Assembly: GCA_963575745.1 (NCBI GenBank)
Contig: CAUYUJ010020517.1
Span: 57,501 to 121,500 of the forward strand
DNA: 64,000 bases
Source of the DNA: Prorocentrum cordatum
Taxonomy: Eukaryota > Sar > Dinophyceae > Prorocentrales > Prorocentraceae
Reading direction: 5' to 3'
Shown here in pieces: positions 51,041 to 61,435 of this stretch. The position numbers and the translations under genes are program-made. The notes beneath the pieces are model-generated. The model was not told the DNA's origin, made no database searches, and saw only the letters and a program-made list of their open reading frames with translations. Each line of letters opens with the position of its first letter. Position 1 is the first letter of the stretch.

Positions 51041-51217
51041 TTAACTTGCGGGCCTGTAGTTCAGATACAATACATGGCCCATGAATAGTATGTACGTGTT
51101 GGTCTCCCGTTCGACCATGCAGAACTCGAACAGGCCGTCGTCTCCGCATTGTGCTAGCATCAGCGTGTCGTCGACGAAGGAGATGTTGGTACTGTTCGCA
51201 TCCTCATGCGAATTGGC
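51041..51217 (-). CDS. Reverse-transcriptase fragment with FVDD box
   Basis: A 58-codon frame without ATG reads STNISFVDDTLMLAQCGDDG and MVERETNTYILFMGHVLYLN. FVDD in a hydrophobic strand-turn-strand context is the RT catalytic motif of non-LTR elements. It differs from the FIDD LINE at 34.6 kb. Upstream sequence is replaced by tandem repeats, so the rest of the palm is missing. Confidence 0.65.
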   Translation of the reverse strand, partial: ANSHEDANSTNISFVDDTLMLAQCGDDGLFEFCMVERETNTYILFMGHVLYLNYRPAS

Positions 51218-51229
51218 TTAACCGTTTGG

Positions 51230-51495
51230 CACGGCTTCACGGATTGACGGCGGGTTTTTTCAATGTGGCTCTCGCTTGACCGCCGCACGCATTGGTTCGC
51301 AAAAAGGTTCCAAGAGCTTCACGGATGGAAGGCGGGCCATTCTACGTTTGTTTAATGTGGGCCTCGCCTGCGCGCCGCACACTTTCACCTTAAAAGTTCG
51401 CAAGAGCTTCACCGATGAAAGGCCGCTCCTCTTCCAGATGGGGTTTTCACCTCAGCGCCAAAAAAAACGTTTCGACATTTCTTATGGTTGGCTTA
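51230..51495. repeat. ~90-bp tandem repeat, three copies
   Basis: Copies start at GCTTCACGGATTGACGG (51233), GCTTCACGGATGGAAGG (51314) and GCTTCACCGATGAAAGG (51404); they share TTCGCAA-type ends. The third is divergent. Confidence 0.75.
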
Positions 51496-51779
51496 CCGGA
51501 AATGGTGCCCTGGCACGGTCTAAGATTGCAAAGACGCAGCGGTAATATTGATTCGCGGTGTTGACGTGCAAAACAATGGTTTCTGGCACAGAGTGAGATC
51601 GCTGGGTCGCAACAACAACGTCCCAGGAGTGGTGCTGGCACGCCTGAAGATGTACAAACGATTGTTTCCAACGGGGCTCCTCCCGAAGTGAAGAAGAGAT
51701 CCTTACAGGAGCATAAACGACGAGGGAACTTGAAGCAAGGTGCATTGCAACATTGGTGATGGGTCTTGGGTTTGCAAAC

Positions 51780-51810
51780 CTCCTCCTCCTCCTCCGCCTT
51801 CTCTTCCTCT

Positions 51811-51842
<32 letters not shown>

Positions 51843-52017
51843 CTCCTCCCCTCCTCTTCCTCATTGTCATGATCATCAGCAATACCATCATCTTCATAAT
51901 CATCGTCATCGTCATGATCATCATCAGCATCATCAGCACCATCGTCATCATCATCATCAGCATCATCAGCATCAGCATCAGCATCAGCATCAGCATCAGC
52001 ATCAGCATCAGCATCAG

Positions 52018-52074
<57 letters not shown>

Positions 52075-52433
52075 TCATCATCTCATCATCATCATCATCA
52101 TCATCAGCATCATCATCATCATCAGCATCATCATCATCCACCCTCCTCCTCCTCGTCCTCCTCCTCCTTTTCCTCCTTGTCCTTCTCTCCCGGGGGGGGG
52201 GGGGGGGGGGGCGATGGCGTCCGCGCCACCGCTCCTGGCCAGGGCGCGCTGCACCGAGCTGGCATTCTCCAGGGCCTGCAGCGTCCCGCCAGAAAGCCTT
52301 ATGGGACATCGCTTCTTCCAGCTCCCTCCTCCTCTTCCTCCTCCTCCGCCTCCTCCTCCTCCTCTCCGCCTCCTCCTCCTCCTCTTCAACCTCACCACGT
52401 GAAAAATGAAACTGCTGAAAAACTATTCCTCTC

Positions 52434-52464
<31 letters not shown>

Positions 52465-52867
52465 CGCCTCCGCCTCCTCCGCCTCCGCCTTTGCCTCCGC
52501 CTCCGCCTCCGCCACCACCTCCGCCTCAACCCTCCTCCTCCAATTCCTCTTCCTCCTCCTCCTCCTCCTCATCCTCCTCATCTTCCTCCTCCACCTCCTC
52601 TTCCTCCCTCCTCCTCCTCGTCCTGGTGCTCGTCCTCGTCCTCGTCTTCCTCATCATCAACATCCTCCTCCTCATCCTGATCCTGCTCCTGCTCCTCCTC
52701 CTCCTCCTCCTCCTCCTCCTCCTCCCCTCCCTCCTCTTCCGCCTCTTCCTCCTCCTTCTCATTCTCCTCCTCCTCCTCCTCCTCATCCCGTTCCTCCTCC
52801 TCCTCCGCTTCATTCCTCCTCCCTCCTCCGCCCTCCCTCCTCTTCCTCCTCCTCCCTGCTCCTCTTC
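51780..52867. repeat. TCC and CAT/CAG microsatellite cluster
   Basis: Pyrimidine TCC repeats, then 51880-52140 of (ATC/CAT)n with CAG interruptions, a G22 run at 52191-52212, and more TCC repeats up to the gap. Confidence 0.9.
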
Positions 52868-52967
52868 NNNNNNNNNNNNNNNNNNNNNNNNNNNNNNNNN
52901 NNNNNNNNNNNNNNNNNNNNNNNNNNNNNNNNNNNNNNNNNNNNNNNNNNNNNNNNNNNNNNNNNNN
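52868..52967. other. 100-N scaffold gap
   Basis: Exactly 100 N inside a TCC repeat, a conventional gap of unknown true size. Sequence order across it is from scaffolding. Confidence 1.
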
Positions 52968-53159
52968 CTCCTTCTCCTCCTCCTCCTTCGCCCCCCGTGC
53001 CGACGGGAGGCTGCAGCCATGGGGGGGGAGACTGCGGTGGACGCACGGGGCGCCTGTAAGGGGGCTTGTTTGCCAAGCCCCCGATGAGCACCACCGCATT
53101 GCCCCCCTGGGCTAGGCCCCCTGGGCGACACAGGCATAATTCGGGCCTTGGAAGGCCTG

Positions 53160-54130
53160 CCCTTGCACGTCTCCTACCCCGCCTTCCCTCCCTGCCCCCC
53201 TCCCCTTCATCAGCACATCTCTCTCTCTCTCGCCCGCTCTCCCCCCACCCGAATTCTGGCCCGCTCCACTTCTCCTCTTTCCCACCGCACATGGTCGGCA
53301 ATGCCACCAGTGTGTCCCCGAGCTGAGGGGTACGGCTCTTGGAGTAGGTGGCCCCAGGGCCGGAAGGGGTACAGTAAGGGTGCAGCCCGAGGGTGGGCTG
53401 GGGCGACTACCACTCCCCAGCCACGCCAAAAGTAATAGGGATGGGCCTGTGTCCCAGCGCGGGCGGGGGCCAACTCCAATCCCCTGCCGCGCCTGAGGGC
53501 GTCAGAGTAAGATTGTACCCCTCTCCCAGGCAGCCCCCTTACCCCCCTCTCTTCTCTCGCCCGCTACCCCCCCTCCCCAATTCTGGCCCGCTCCACCCCC
53601 TCCTCTCGCCCATCTTACATGGTAAGCATTGCCGCCAGCGCGTCCCCGAGCTGAGGGTACAGCTCTTGGAGTAGGTGGCCCCAGGGCCGGCCTGATGGGG
53701 GTACAATAAGTTTGGATCGATTCCCCAGTCACGCCAGAGGGGTAGAGTAAGGCATGGTTATTATTTGATGCTGGTTGCACAGAGTATGGTAAAGATGCTC
53801 AACGCTCTAGGCATTTTAATTGTCTCCCTGGCTGTATAGGCTGGCGCCTTTCGCACTGGAGCTCTGCCAGGACTGCGGGCTACGGCTATGCTTCGCATAC
53901 CCATCTAGCCTGCGGGCCGTTGTTTCGGCTGGTCCGACTCAACCAACAAGGCTGGAGTTCTGGCAGAAAGCCGCATTAGGCAGGAAAGTCCGCCTTGGAA
54001 CTCTGCCAGGACTGTGGGCTACGGCTATGCTACGCATACCGCTCTAGCCTGCGGTCCGTCGTTTCGGCTGGCCCGACTCAACAAATAAGGCTGGAATTCC
54101 GGCGGCAAGCAGCATCCGGAACCGAACTGG
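53160..54130. repeat. Two local duplications (327 bp and 139 bp)
   Basis: AATTCTGGCCCGCTCCAC recurs at 53252 and 53579 with matching flanks (CCCCGAGCTGAGGG, GGAGTAGGTGGCCCCAGG). CTCTGCCAGGACTG recurs at 53862 and 54001 with GGGCTACGGCTATGCT and GCTGG.CCGACTCAAC shared. No coding sequence is recognised. Confidence 0.8.
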
Positions 54131-54149
54131 AACTCTCCTACCCAGGGGT

Positions 54150-54350
54150 GCCTTTCGACTGATTTTTTCCGCCGGCAAGCGTCGGCGATTTTTTTTTTCA
54201 CCGGGTGTATTTTTTTTCGCCCGTTGAATTTTTTTCGCCGGGTGAATTTGCAGGTTTCGCCGGGTGAATTTTCATGCCGTGCAATTTCGCCGGGTGAATT
54301 TCTGCATTCTTGAATTTCGCCGAGTGCACCTTTGATTTCTCTCGCGATCG
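54150..54350. repeat. TTTCGCCGGGTGAATTT repeats
   Basis: About eight imperfect units of TTTCGCCGGGTGAATTT at 22-32-bp spacing, with T runs. A related inverted word (AAATTCACCCGGTGAAAAA) occurs at 61369-61390. Confidence 0.75.
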
Positions 54351-54487
54351 TCAGGGCTTCCCGCCCTTACAGGGATAACACCTACACACCATTACGTTTG
54401 GCGATGGTTATACATCAGACCATGCGCAGATCGGAGCCACGTATAGGGGAGGGACCAGAGCAATACTCACCCGAATCATAAAAAAGT

Positions 54488-55150
54488 GGGAGGACGAGGG
54501 CGAGGACGAGGAGGAGGAGGAGGAGGATGAGGAGGAGGAGGAGGACGAGAGCGAGGACGAGGAGGAGAGCAGCCCCAGCAGCAACAGGGAGGGGGATGGG
54601 GCGCAGCAGGAGGGGGAGGGGAAGGACCAGGAGCAAAAGGGGAAGAAAAAGGAGCAGTAGTAGGAGGGGGTGGAGGAGGAGGAGGAGGAGGAGGAGGAGG
54701 AGGAAGAAGAAGAGGAAGCGGAAAAGGAAAAGGAGGAGGACGTCGACCCTCTTGTTTAGCATATATCTTTCTCGATATATATATATATATATAGTATACT
54801 TTCAGGCTTGGCGCTCTTGTTCGACCGAGGGTAGGCCAACTTAAGTTGGTGCCGCTGCGACGTTGTAATGTGCACTTTGGGGGGCCATTCACACCTTCAC
54901 TATGATTCCTCGGGTCCACGCGTGAGCGGGGGCTTCGGAATCGTGGGATGATGGTGTAAATGATTTGTTACCGAAATCTTCCTCCTCATTCCTCGTACCG
55001 CAGGGCCCCCTCAGGGTCGTAAGAATCGTCGTTCTGGTCCTCTTTAACATGTGCTCGTCCTCCTCCTCGTCCTTATTCTCCTCCTTTCTTTGCATCCTCC
55101 TCGTCCTTATCGGCTCTGTTCTCTCATGCTGTTTCGGTGTCACGCCATCC
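54488..55150. other. GGA/GAC microsatellites, (AT)n, no gene
   Basis: 54488-54745 is GAG/GGA/GAC triplet repeat; 54775-54793 is (AT)n; 54890-55150 has no recognised feature beyond T/C-rich runs. Confidence 0.6.
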
Positions 55151-55606
55151 TTTTAGTTTAGCTCATGTATCTTTACCGTTATCTGTGAGGGGTGTGCCAA
55201 CATTGCGCGTGGTCCGCGGGGAATCCAAGGTCTCGCAGCCGTGTTTTTTTGTTGGTTGGTTTCTGTATGTGGTTGCCTTTGGTTCTGGAGTCTTGTGGGT
55301 GACATGGCCCGCAATCGCAACTGTGCCAAACTTCTCCATTCTCGGATCCAGCTGGGAGCGGCGACAAACGAGGAGACCAGGAGGCAGATGGAGACCACTG
55401 GCAGGAGAGGCGATACGGAAAAGGGATATTATCGATGTTCCGATGTCTCCCCAAACCGTTCCACCACAAGGCTAGCAGTGCAAATGCGTTCTGACCAGAA
55501 TTTCGAATTCGAATCCAGACTTGGCGGCGAGATTTGGAGGGCGGGGGGCAACATCGGGAAATCAATTCGTTCGCATCGTTTTACGTCAAAGCAGCTGCGA
55601 CGTGGA

Positions 55607-57757
55607 TCAATCAATGCACACCATAGCCTGCTCAGGCTGCGTGCCCTCTAAGTCTTCCTTCGTGCCCGACCACAGGGACGCCATCACAAGCCCCACCGTG
55701 GGAAGGGCCATAGCATCACCCACGGCTGCCAACCTGCAGTCGGGGTCGACTCGCTCTAGGACGGACGGGTCGAGGCCCATCAGGGCGCACCTCTCTTCGG
55801 GCCTCAGGAATCTATTGTACTTGGGCATGTTGTCGCACACACCCATCAGCCAGAGGTGTTCGTCTGTGGCGGTCAGGGTGGGCAGGATGCCGTCAACGCG
55901 AACCTTAGCTAGGCGAGAGTATCCTATATAGGATTTAGGTGGTTGGCAGAGGGGAGGGGGACTGGAGTGAAGGAGGAGGGAACAAGCGGGATGGGGCGAT
56001 GTGAGTAGGGAGGGGAGACAAGCATTAGGGGGAGAGAGGATATGGAGAGGTGGGACGGATAGGGGGGAGCAGCCGAGGACCGAACCGATTCAGTTCTGCT
56101 GTCGGGCCGCAGCGACAGGTCGAAGACTGCCACGGCGGGGTTCGCCTCTTGTCGCTATCGTTCGGTTAGTCCTCCGTCCTCGTTCCTCTCTCCTTCTTCT
56201 CCTTCCTCCTCCGACCCTGGCCTGCGAATCCACTGCTAGCTCCGTCAACTTGGTGAACTCCTGCAAGTTCTTGGTCTTGCAGGGTCACCAATATTATAAT
56301 ATAATCCTCATCCTACTCATACACCTCCCCCGATCCTCCCTCGCCGATCCTCGCCCTCCCCCTTCCTCCCTCATCCTCCTCTTCCTCCTCCTGCTGCCCC
56401 TCATCTTACCTTCCCCCCCCCGCTCCTCCTCCTCCTATTCCTCCTCCTCCTCCTCTTCTCCTCCTCCTCCTCCTCTCCTCCTCCTCATCCTCATCCTCAT
56501 CCTCCTCCTCGTCCTCGCATCCTCCTCATCCCCGAGCTCCTCCTCCTCATCGATCTTCCTTTCCTCCTCCTCCTCCTCCTCCTCCTCATCCTCCTCGTAT
56601 CCCTCCGCCTCCTCCACATCATCATCAACAGCAGCATCATCATCAGCATCAGGTCCAGCATCATCATCACCATCATCGTCATACTCATCATCATCACCAT
56701 CATCACCATCATCAGCATCACCAGCTTTATCGCCGTCAGCTTCATCATCATCATCAGCAGCATCATCAGCATCATCATCCTCACCGTTCGTAGTCCCACG
56801 CTTTATGCACAACCAACAACCACACCCTCATCGATGTAATGCGTGTATTTCTCCCTGTGCCCACCATGGCCGCCGTGAGCTTATCGAACTCCTCTGGGTG
56901 GTCAGTGCTGAGGAAGTCCCTCAGCGTGCGCTGGCGCATCTTGATGTTCTCTGGGAGGAGCGTCGGCATCGGGCTGGCAAACGCGAACCCCAAGCGCCCG
57001 CACACGAACGTCCTGAGGGTGGACGCCGCACGCACACCGCAATCCCCTCCCCCCACTGCCCATACACATATGGACAGATCTGGGCAGATCTGGACAGATC
57101 TGGACAGATCTGGACAGATTTGGACAGATCTGGACAGATCTGGACAGACCTGGAGACGTATGGACATGTGGGTGGGATCAGTTGGTTTTCACAGCTCGTC
57201 CTCTCTCGGTTCTGCGAGAGCCCATGGTCACACGAGTTCACAGTGGTTGCATAGATAGCCCATTTACTACCCAGTGCATCTGCCAACGATCGCACACATT
57301 CGTCTGCTTGACTCCTGTGAGCGCCTCCAAGCATGAACGCGACGAGGAAGGAGTTGACCCGCAGCGCAAGCATCTTGATGCAGGTGACACATTTGACGAA
57401 TGGCTGGGCGTCTGCACTTGACCAATCCGACTCGAATAATGGTGGGTCGGCCACCAGGAATTGCACGTTCGGCAAGTCATTGGGGTCCATCTGCATAATA
57501 TCACCGACAGTGTCGCCGACGTAGATGCTGTTCGTGTCTGTGTTCACATCGCGGATCTGGTTCCGCAGGCCGATGTTCTTCTCCATGCTAGTACATGCGT
57601 CCACTTCAATCTCGAGAGCTTTCATAGCTGCGAGCGGCGTTTCCAAACCACTACATAAACTCACCATGTCAATCACATACGGCATGGGCTCAATGAGAGC
57701 CTTCCCGATCTCGACCCATGTGCGGCAGTCTCCGCCCGATTGGCTGCTGGAGGACAT
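55607..57757 (-). CDS. Cytosine-C5 DNA methyltransferase-like protein lacking the PPC cysteine
   Basis: Exon 57757-57201 starts at ATG and carries motif I SLCSGLETPLAAMKAL, the SAM-contacting acidic strand (TSMEKN), motif IV as LVADPPLFE, and motif VIII GLSQNRER. Exon 57012-about 56826 reads TFVCGRLGFAFASPMPTLLP to NTRITSMR. Exon 55923-55607 holds LPTLTATDEHLWLM, motif IX RFLRPEERCALMGL and motif X VGDAMALPTVGLVMA, ending EQAMVCID and stop. C5-methyltransferases attack cytosine with the Cys of PPC; here it is Leu, and the motif VI ENV region reads LVAFMLGG with no Glu. The fold markers remain, so this may be a non-catalytic paralogue. Intron 1 is GA-AG with AGGACG at both ends. An additional small exon between the last two is possible. 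Confidence 0.85.
57013..57200 (-). other. GA-AG intron made of a decamer repeat
   Basis: The 188-bp first intron of the methyltransferase-like gene contains about nine CTGGACAGAT units (57068-57150) and is flanked by the direct repeat AGGACG. The same decamer fills 61436-61632. Confidence 0.75.
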
Positions 57758-57763
57758 TGTGCC

Positions 57764-57780
57764 GAGCCAAAATGGCTACG
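57764..57780 (-). other. Relict dinoflagellate spliced leader
   Basis: The minus strand reads CGTAGCCATTTTGGCTC, identical to the central 17 bases of the published dinoflagellate SL (DCCGUAGCCAUUUUGGCUCAAG), and ends 6 bp before the methyltransferase ATG. The SL is normally added by trans-splicing and absent from genes, so its presence marks a gene copy made from reverse-transcribed mRNA. Confidence 0.85.
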
Positions 57781-57821
57781 TATGTATATTGCATGGGGCC
57801 TCTGTTCGAAAGGATCTGTTG

Positions 57822-57871
57822 GCACACGACCAGCGGGCCATGACGATCGTCATGGCCCGCTGGTCGTGTGC
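57822..57871. repeat. Perfect 50-bp palindrome
   Basis: GCACACGACCAGCGGGCC then ATGAC, GATC, and the exact complement; no spacer. It lies 42 bp upstream of the SL relict. Confidence 0.95.
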
Positions 57872-57939
57872 GGGGCGGCGGGGCGGAGGGTGGGGTGACC
57901 TTGATTTTCCACGGTAGGCATCCCGACTTCCGATGTCAT

Positions 57940-59025
57940 TTAACGCGTGGCCCAAACTGAGCAGTCCTCGACTCTAGGCAGCAGCCGAGCACGAATGAAC
58001 ACTCCGTGTTGCCACCGCAAGCGGTGGGCTGCCGACGCTTGGCCAGCCAATACACGATTCAATGACTCATCTAGAAAACACGAGTACGTGCGAGGATTCC
58101 CGCACCACCGTGCCCTGATGCTTAGGTGCATGAACATGTGATGTTTTGGCGCGAGGTGCACGCCAGCTGCCTCCGCGAGAAGCACATGCCTAACTGCTAG
58201 ATCAACCAGGCGCTGCAACGCGGCATCTGACATGATCCTCGGAGATTGTCGTACTAGCTGCATGTATTCCTGCAGGACCTCTCCAGCCAACAGTTTTGGC
58301 CGTCCAGCTTCAAACTGCTCCCCAAACCTGACGCACACATCAACAGCGCATGGCAATAGGTCACCTGTTTCGGCTGCCTTGAGTTTGAGCTGTCGGTTGG
58401 TGGTGCTTCCCAGCACGGCTAAGGGTAAACGCTGAATCTGGCGATCTATAGGAACACCGCTTCGTCTGTACCATTTTTTCATGTCATCAAACAGCCTTTC
58501 AACTCCTATATTGATAACTGTAGATGGGGGGCCAGGAATCTGCCACACGTTAGCGTCAAGCGTTGACCACAAAATGAGCCCAACGCATGCTTGTATAACG
58601 CCTAAGTATACCGTGTGCAACGCATCCACCTGAACAACGCGGGACGGTGCGCATCCAGGTAACTCGAAAATTGGGTTTCTCCTGGTCACTCCATCCAATC
58701 TCCGGTGTCTTGCATCGACACGTTCCCTCCAAAATTTGATGCCAACTGGTAGTTCAACGCTGGCAATATTAGTTACATTCTGCAAAACAGTGGAAGGCTC
58801 CAGCCGATCACCTCTTTTTAGACACACGTCACCTACTTTAACATCATTGTGTAAGATCATGCCTTTCCTGTTGGACGAGTCGTCGAACCTCAAACCACCC
58901 GAACCTATAATGAGACCACGCTGATGTTCACTCTCAATTCGAACGCAGACTTCATTACGACTGCACGCCTTATCATATGCATCATCCTCGAGTTCCTCGC
59001 CCCAACCGTGCCCATGTATGGACAC
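57940..59025 (-). CDS. Transposase-like protein, C-terminal part
   Basis: A 361-codon ORF. The middle reads GDRLEPSTVLQNVTNI, KFWRERVDARHRRL, VDALHTVYLGVIQACVGLIL and LFDDMKKWYRR; the last third is helical (LKLKAAETGDLLPC; HHMFMHLSIRARWCGN). With the two segments upstream it resembles a multicopy dinoflagellate protein family that looks like a DDE-type (Plavaka-like) transposase; I give the family from memory of its motifs, not from a search. It is separated from the preceding segment by an inserted repeat at 59238-59655. Confidence 0.65.
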   Translation of the reverse strand: MSIHGHGWGEELEDDAYDKACSRNEVCVRIESEHQRGLIIGSGGLRFDDSSNRKGMILHNDVKVGDVCLKRGDRLEPSTVLQNVTNIASVELPVGIKFWRERVDARHRRLDGVTRRNPIFELPGCAPSRVVQVDALHTVYLGVIQACVGLILWSTLDANVWQIPGPPSTVINIGVERLFDDMKKWYRRSGVPIDRQIQRLPLAVLGSTTNRQLKLKAAETGDLLPCAVDVCVRFGEQFEAGRPKLLAGEVLQEYMQLVRQSPRIMSDAALQRLVDLAVRHVLLAEAAGVHLAPKHHMFMHLSIRARWCGNPRTYSCFLDESLNRVLAGQASAAHRLRWQHGVFIRARLLPRVEDCSVWATR

Positions 59026-59237
59026 GTGCGAGACGTCAAATAGGCGGCCCTCAAAGTTAGGGCGAAGGTGGTGATAGAATCTCTCTCCCTCTCTCTTTAA
59101 TTATATATATACATATATGCCATGCCCCCTCCTCAAATCCTTACCGTCCTTGTCCTCGTCCACGTCCTCCCCCATCGGTTCTTCCTGCGATTCACGCACC
59201 CGCCCCCCCCATGTGGCCGAACGGTCATTAATTGTAT

Positions 59238-59655
59238 TTGGGCGCGTGGCTGAAATGAGGTTATGCGGTGCGGATTGTTGTTGTTGGTTGGTGTTGTTGT
59301 TTGTTGTTGTGTGTTGTTTATTGTTCTTTCTTGTTGTTGTTGTTGCTGTGGTTGTTGTTGGTGTTGTTGTTTGTTGTTGTGTGTTGTCGTTCTCCCCGTG
59401 ACCCAGCCCGCGACCTATCCGCGACCCTCCCGCGACCATCCGCGACCCGCCAGCGATCCACCCGCGACCCACCCCACGACCCAGCCGCGACCCAGCTGCG
59501 ACCCACCCCGCGACCCTCTTGCTATAGCCGCCCGCGGCTCACCCGCGACCGAGTCCCCGACCCACCCGCGACCCACCCGCGAGCGACCCATGCGCGTTGC
59601 GACCCACCAACATTGCTTTAACGAGCAAATCGGCGCCTGCCCTGGGCTCGTTGTG
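59238..59655 (+). repeat. ~400-bp dispersed repeat, copy 1 (interrupts transposase-like gene)
   Basis: From CTGAAATGAGGTTATGCGGT through (GTT)n and CGACCCACC-type 11-12-bp repeats to AACATTGCTTTAACGA and AAATCGGCGCCTG. An inverted copy is at 62095-62465 with the same internal order. Confidence 0.85.
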
Positions 59656-59659
59656 TAAG

Positions 59660-60397
59660 TTATGAAAAATTTGCGCTCGCGGCGGGCTTTTTTTCAGGGC
59701 CTCGCAGATTGCGGGGTGCACGTGGTGCGTCCTCGGCGGAATTGCGGTAGCATCCAGATAATTTAGGCTTGGGGGAAAGGCAGAACAAGCATGGCCGATG
59801 GTGAGCCTGCCACGTCGACAGGGCGAACGTATTCGCGTGCTCGGCCCAATCACCCCGAAGTTCTACAAGAATAAACCTTGCTGGTAACTTGGTTGGTTTT
59901 GTTGCCTGCACGCTGCCTGGGTCCCAAGGTTTGCCATCCCATCGTTCGTTCGGCCTCAATCCAGTCGCGGCTGCACTCAGGCTCCAGCTGATAAAATTCA
60001 TAGTGGGGAAGGTGGAGCACCATCCGCGACACCCGCAATCACAAAACGTACATTTAGCGTGAACCCCGAGCAAATGACGTTTGCCAGACGCAAGGTTATG
60101 TACTGTGTAGTTCAACAGCGTATCTCTCTTACCTACTCCAATTGATTTAGTATAGCGTACTCCGTCGCAATATATTGCAATTGGGTAGCATGGGCGATGG
60201 TCCCCGTCTATGTGTCTCATAGGGTGGTCACTATAGTTCTTTGCCCACTCTGTATTTACCAGGTTACTTGATATGATATTGGTGCCGTCTGCTTCCAGCT
60301 CAGCTGTCAAGCATTCGTGTAGTGGTGCGAGTGGTAGAGGTATCTCCTGTAGCGGATCTTTTATACTGGCATTGGCATAACACCCCACACTCCCCAA
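59660..60397 (-). CDS. Transposase-like protein, central part
   Basis: A 245-codon ORF with PIAIYCDGVRYTKSIGVGKR, TVHNLASGKRHLLG, a cysteine cluster CTFCDCGCRGWC, FILVELRGDWAEHANTF and HHRPCLFC. Cys clusters and the D-containing DGVRYTK strand suggest a zinc-binding nuclease/transposase. Downstream reading is lost at the inserted repeat; upstream lies a microsatellite-filled stretch and then the N-terminal segment. Confidence 0.65.
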   Translation of the reverse strand: MGSVGCYANASIKDPLQEIPLPLAPLHECLTAELEADGTNIISSNLVNTEWAKNYSDHPMRHIDGDHRPCYPIAIYCDGVRYTKSIGVGKRDTLLNYTVHNLASGKRHLLGVHAKCTFCDCGCRGWCSTFPTMNFISWSLSAAATGLRPNERWDGKPWDPGSVQATKPTKLPARFILVELRGDWAEHANTFALSTWQAHHRPCLFCLSPKPKLSGCYRNSAEDAPRAPRNLRGPEKKPAASANFS

Positions 60398-60399
60398 TG

Positions 60400-60554
60400 T
60401 TCACAGGTCGTTTGTGTTTGTATGATGTGTACATGTTTATGTACAGTATATACGAATATGTGTGCGAATCTAACTATGTATGCATACATCTTTATTTGTA
60501 TATACATGTACACATGTATATGATAGTTTAAATGTGTGTATGCATGTAATTATG

Positions 60555-60588
<34 letters not shown>

Positions 60589-60658
60589 TGTATGTATGTG
60601 TGTGTGTGTATGTAGGTGTGTGTATGTATGTATGTATGTATGTATGTATGTATGCATA

Positions 60659-60710
<52 letters not shown>

Positions 60711-60780
60711 CGTAGGTAGGTATGTATGTATGTATGTATGTATGTGAGTGTGAGCGTGAGGTACGTGTGCATGTGTTACA
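60400..60780. repeat. ATGT and TGTC microsatellites
   Basis: (TATG)n at 60552-60600, 60625-60655 and 60720-60745; (TGTC)n at 60659-60708. Placed between two parts of the transposase-like gene. Confidence 0.95.
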
Positions 60781-60785
60781 CTCAT

Positions 60786-61337
60786 TCAAACATAGCTGTC
60801 CTGACGCTTTCCCTTGTGTTTGCTCGGGGTCATCACGTCGCACAGGTCCACGGGGGGATGCCTAGGAAGAGCCTCGTCGAGATGCTTTTGAAACTTGCCC
60901 GAAGCACTTGATGGGTTAAGCATGAGCTTGCGCAAGCCATCGCCCCTCGCACCAGCCTGGACCGCATAGAAGCAGAGCGTGCAGAGCGATTTAGCTGATA
61001 ACCTTCCCATCGCATATTCTCTCACGAGCGTATCTTCCAGGATATCCCCAAAATTCGCCATATTGTGCTCCTGCTGTGCCCTGAGTTCTCCATCGGGGCC
61101 CTCCCAGGAAGCCTGAGAGGTCGCGCCATCTAGCTCCCAGGTGTGCGTGCGAACTGGTCTCGGGGTGCGGCTACGGTTTGTCGGGCGCATCGCCGCTACA
61201 AAAATCAATATTCGAGCTCGAACAGATGCACAACGGCGGACGAGGAGAGGTGGAGGGATGAGGAGAGGAGCGAAATTCATACTCGAGGGAGGGGGAGTGC
61301 AGAAAACGGCGCTCTCCGACACAATATCTCCTGGCAT
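60786..61337 (-). CDS. Transposase-like protein, probable N-terminal part
   Basis: A 183-codon ORF; its second half reads NMANFGDILEDTLVREYAMG, LCTLCFYAVQAGARGDGLRK and SSASGKFQKHLDEALPRHPP, a helical region. Same strand and position as expected for the start of the family represented at 60397-57940. The first 60 residues are low-complexity and may not be coding. Start codon uncertain. Confidence 0.5.
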   Translation of the reverse strand: MPGDIVSESAVFCTPPPSSMNFAPLLIPPPLLVRRCASVRARILIFVAAMRPTNRSRTPRPVRTHTWELDGATSQASWEGPDGELRAQQEHNMANFGDILEDTLVREYAMGRLSAKSLCTLCFYAVQAGARGDGLRKLMLNPSSASGKFQKHLDEALPRHPPVDLCDVMTPSKHKGKRQDSYV

Positions 61338-61435
61338 TGCCGGTCTGAGGCCGCCGGCATCCGGTGAAAAAAATTCACCCGGTGAAAAATAATTGCCTGA
61401 ACCGGTCCATGCCGTCTAGTTTTGGGCCTGGGCGG

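Noticed and set aside
53860-54060. GGCTACGGCTATGCT as a spliced-leader gene
   Set aside because: It lacks the SL core CCATTTTGGCTCAAG and lies in a 139-bp duplication with no SL-RNA-like context.
55241-55651. Plus-strand ORF opposite the methyltransferase 3' end
   Set aside because: No domain or splice logic, and it overlaps the convincing minus-strand exon with motifs IX and X.
57068-57150. Decamer array as a CRISPR-like structure
   Set aside because: Units are contiguous with no spacers, and the genome is eukaryotic.
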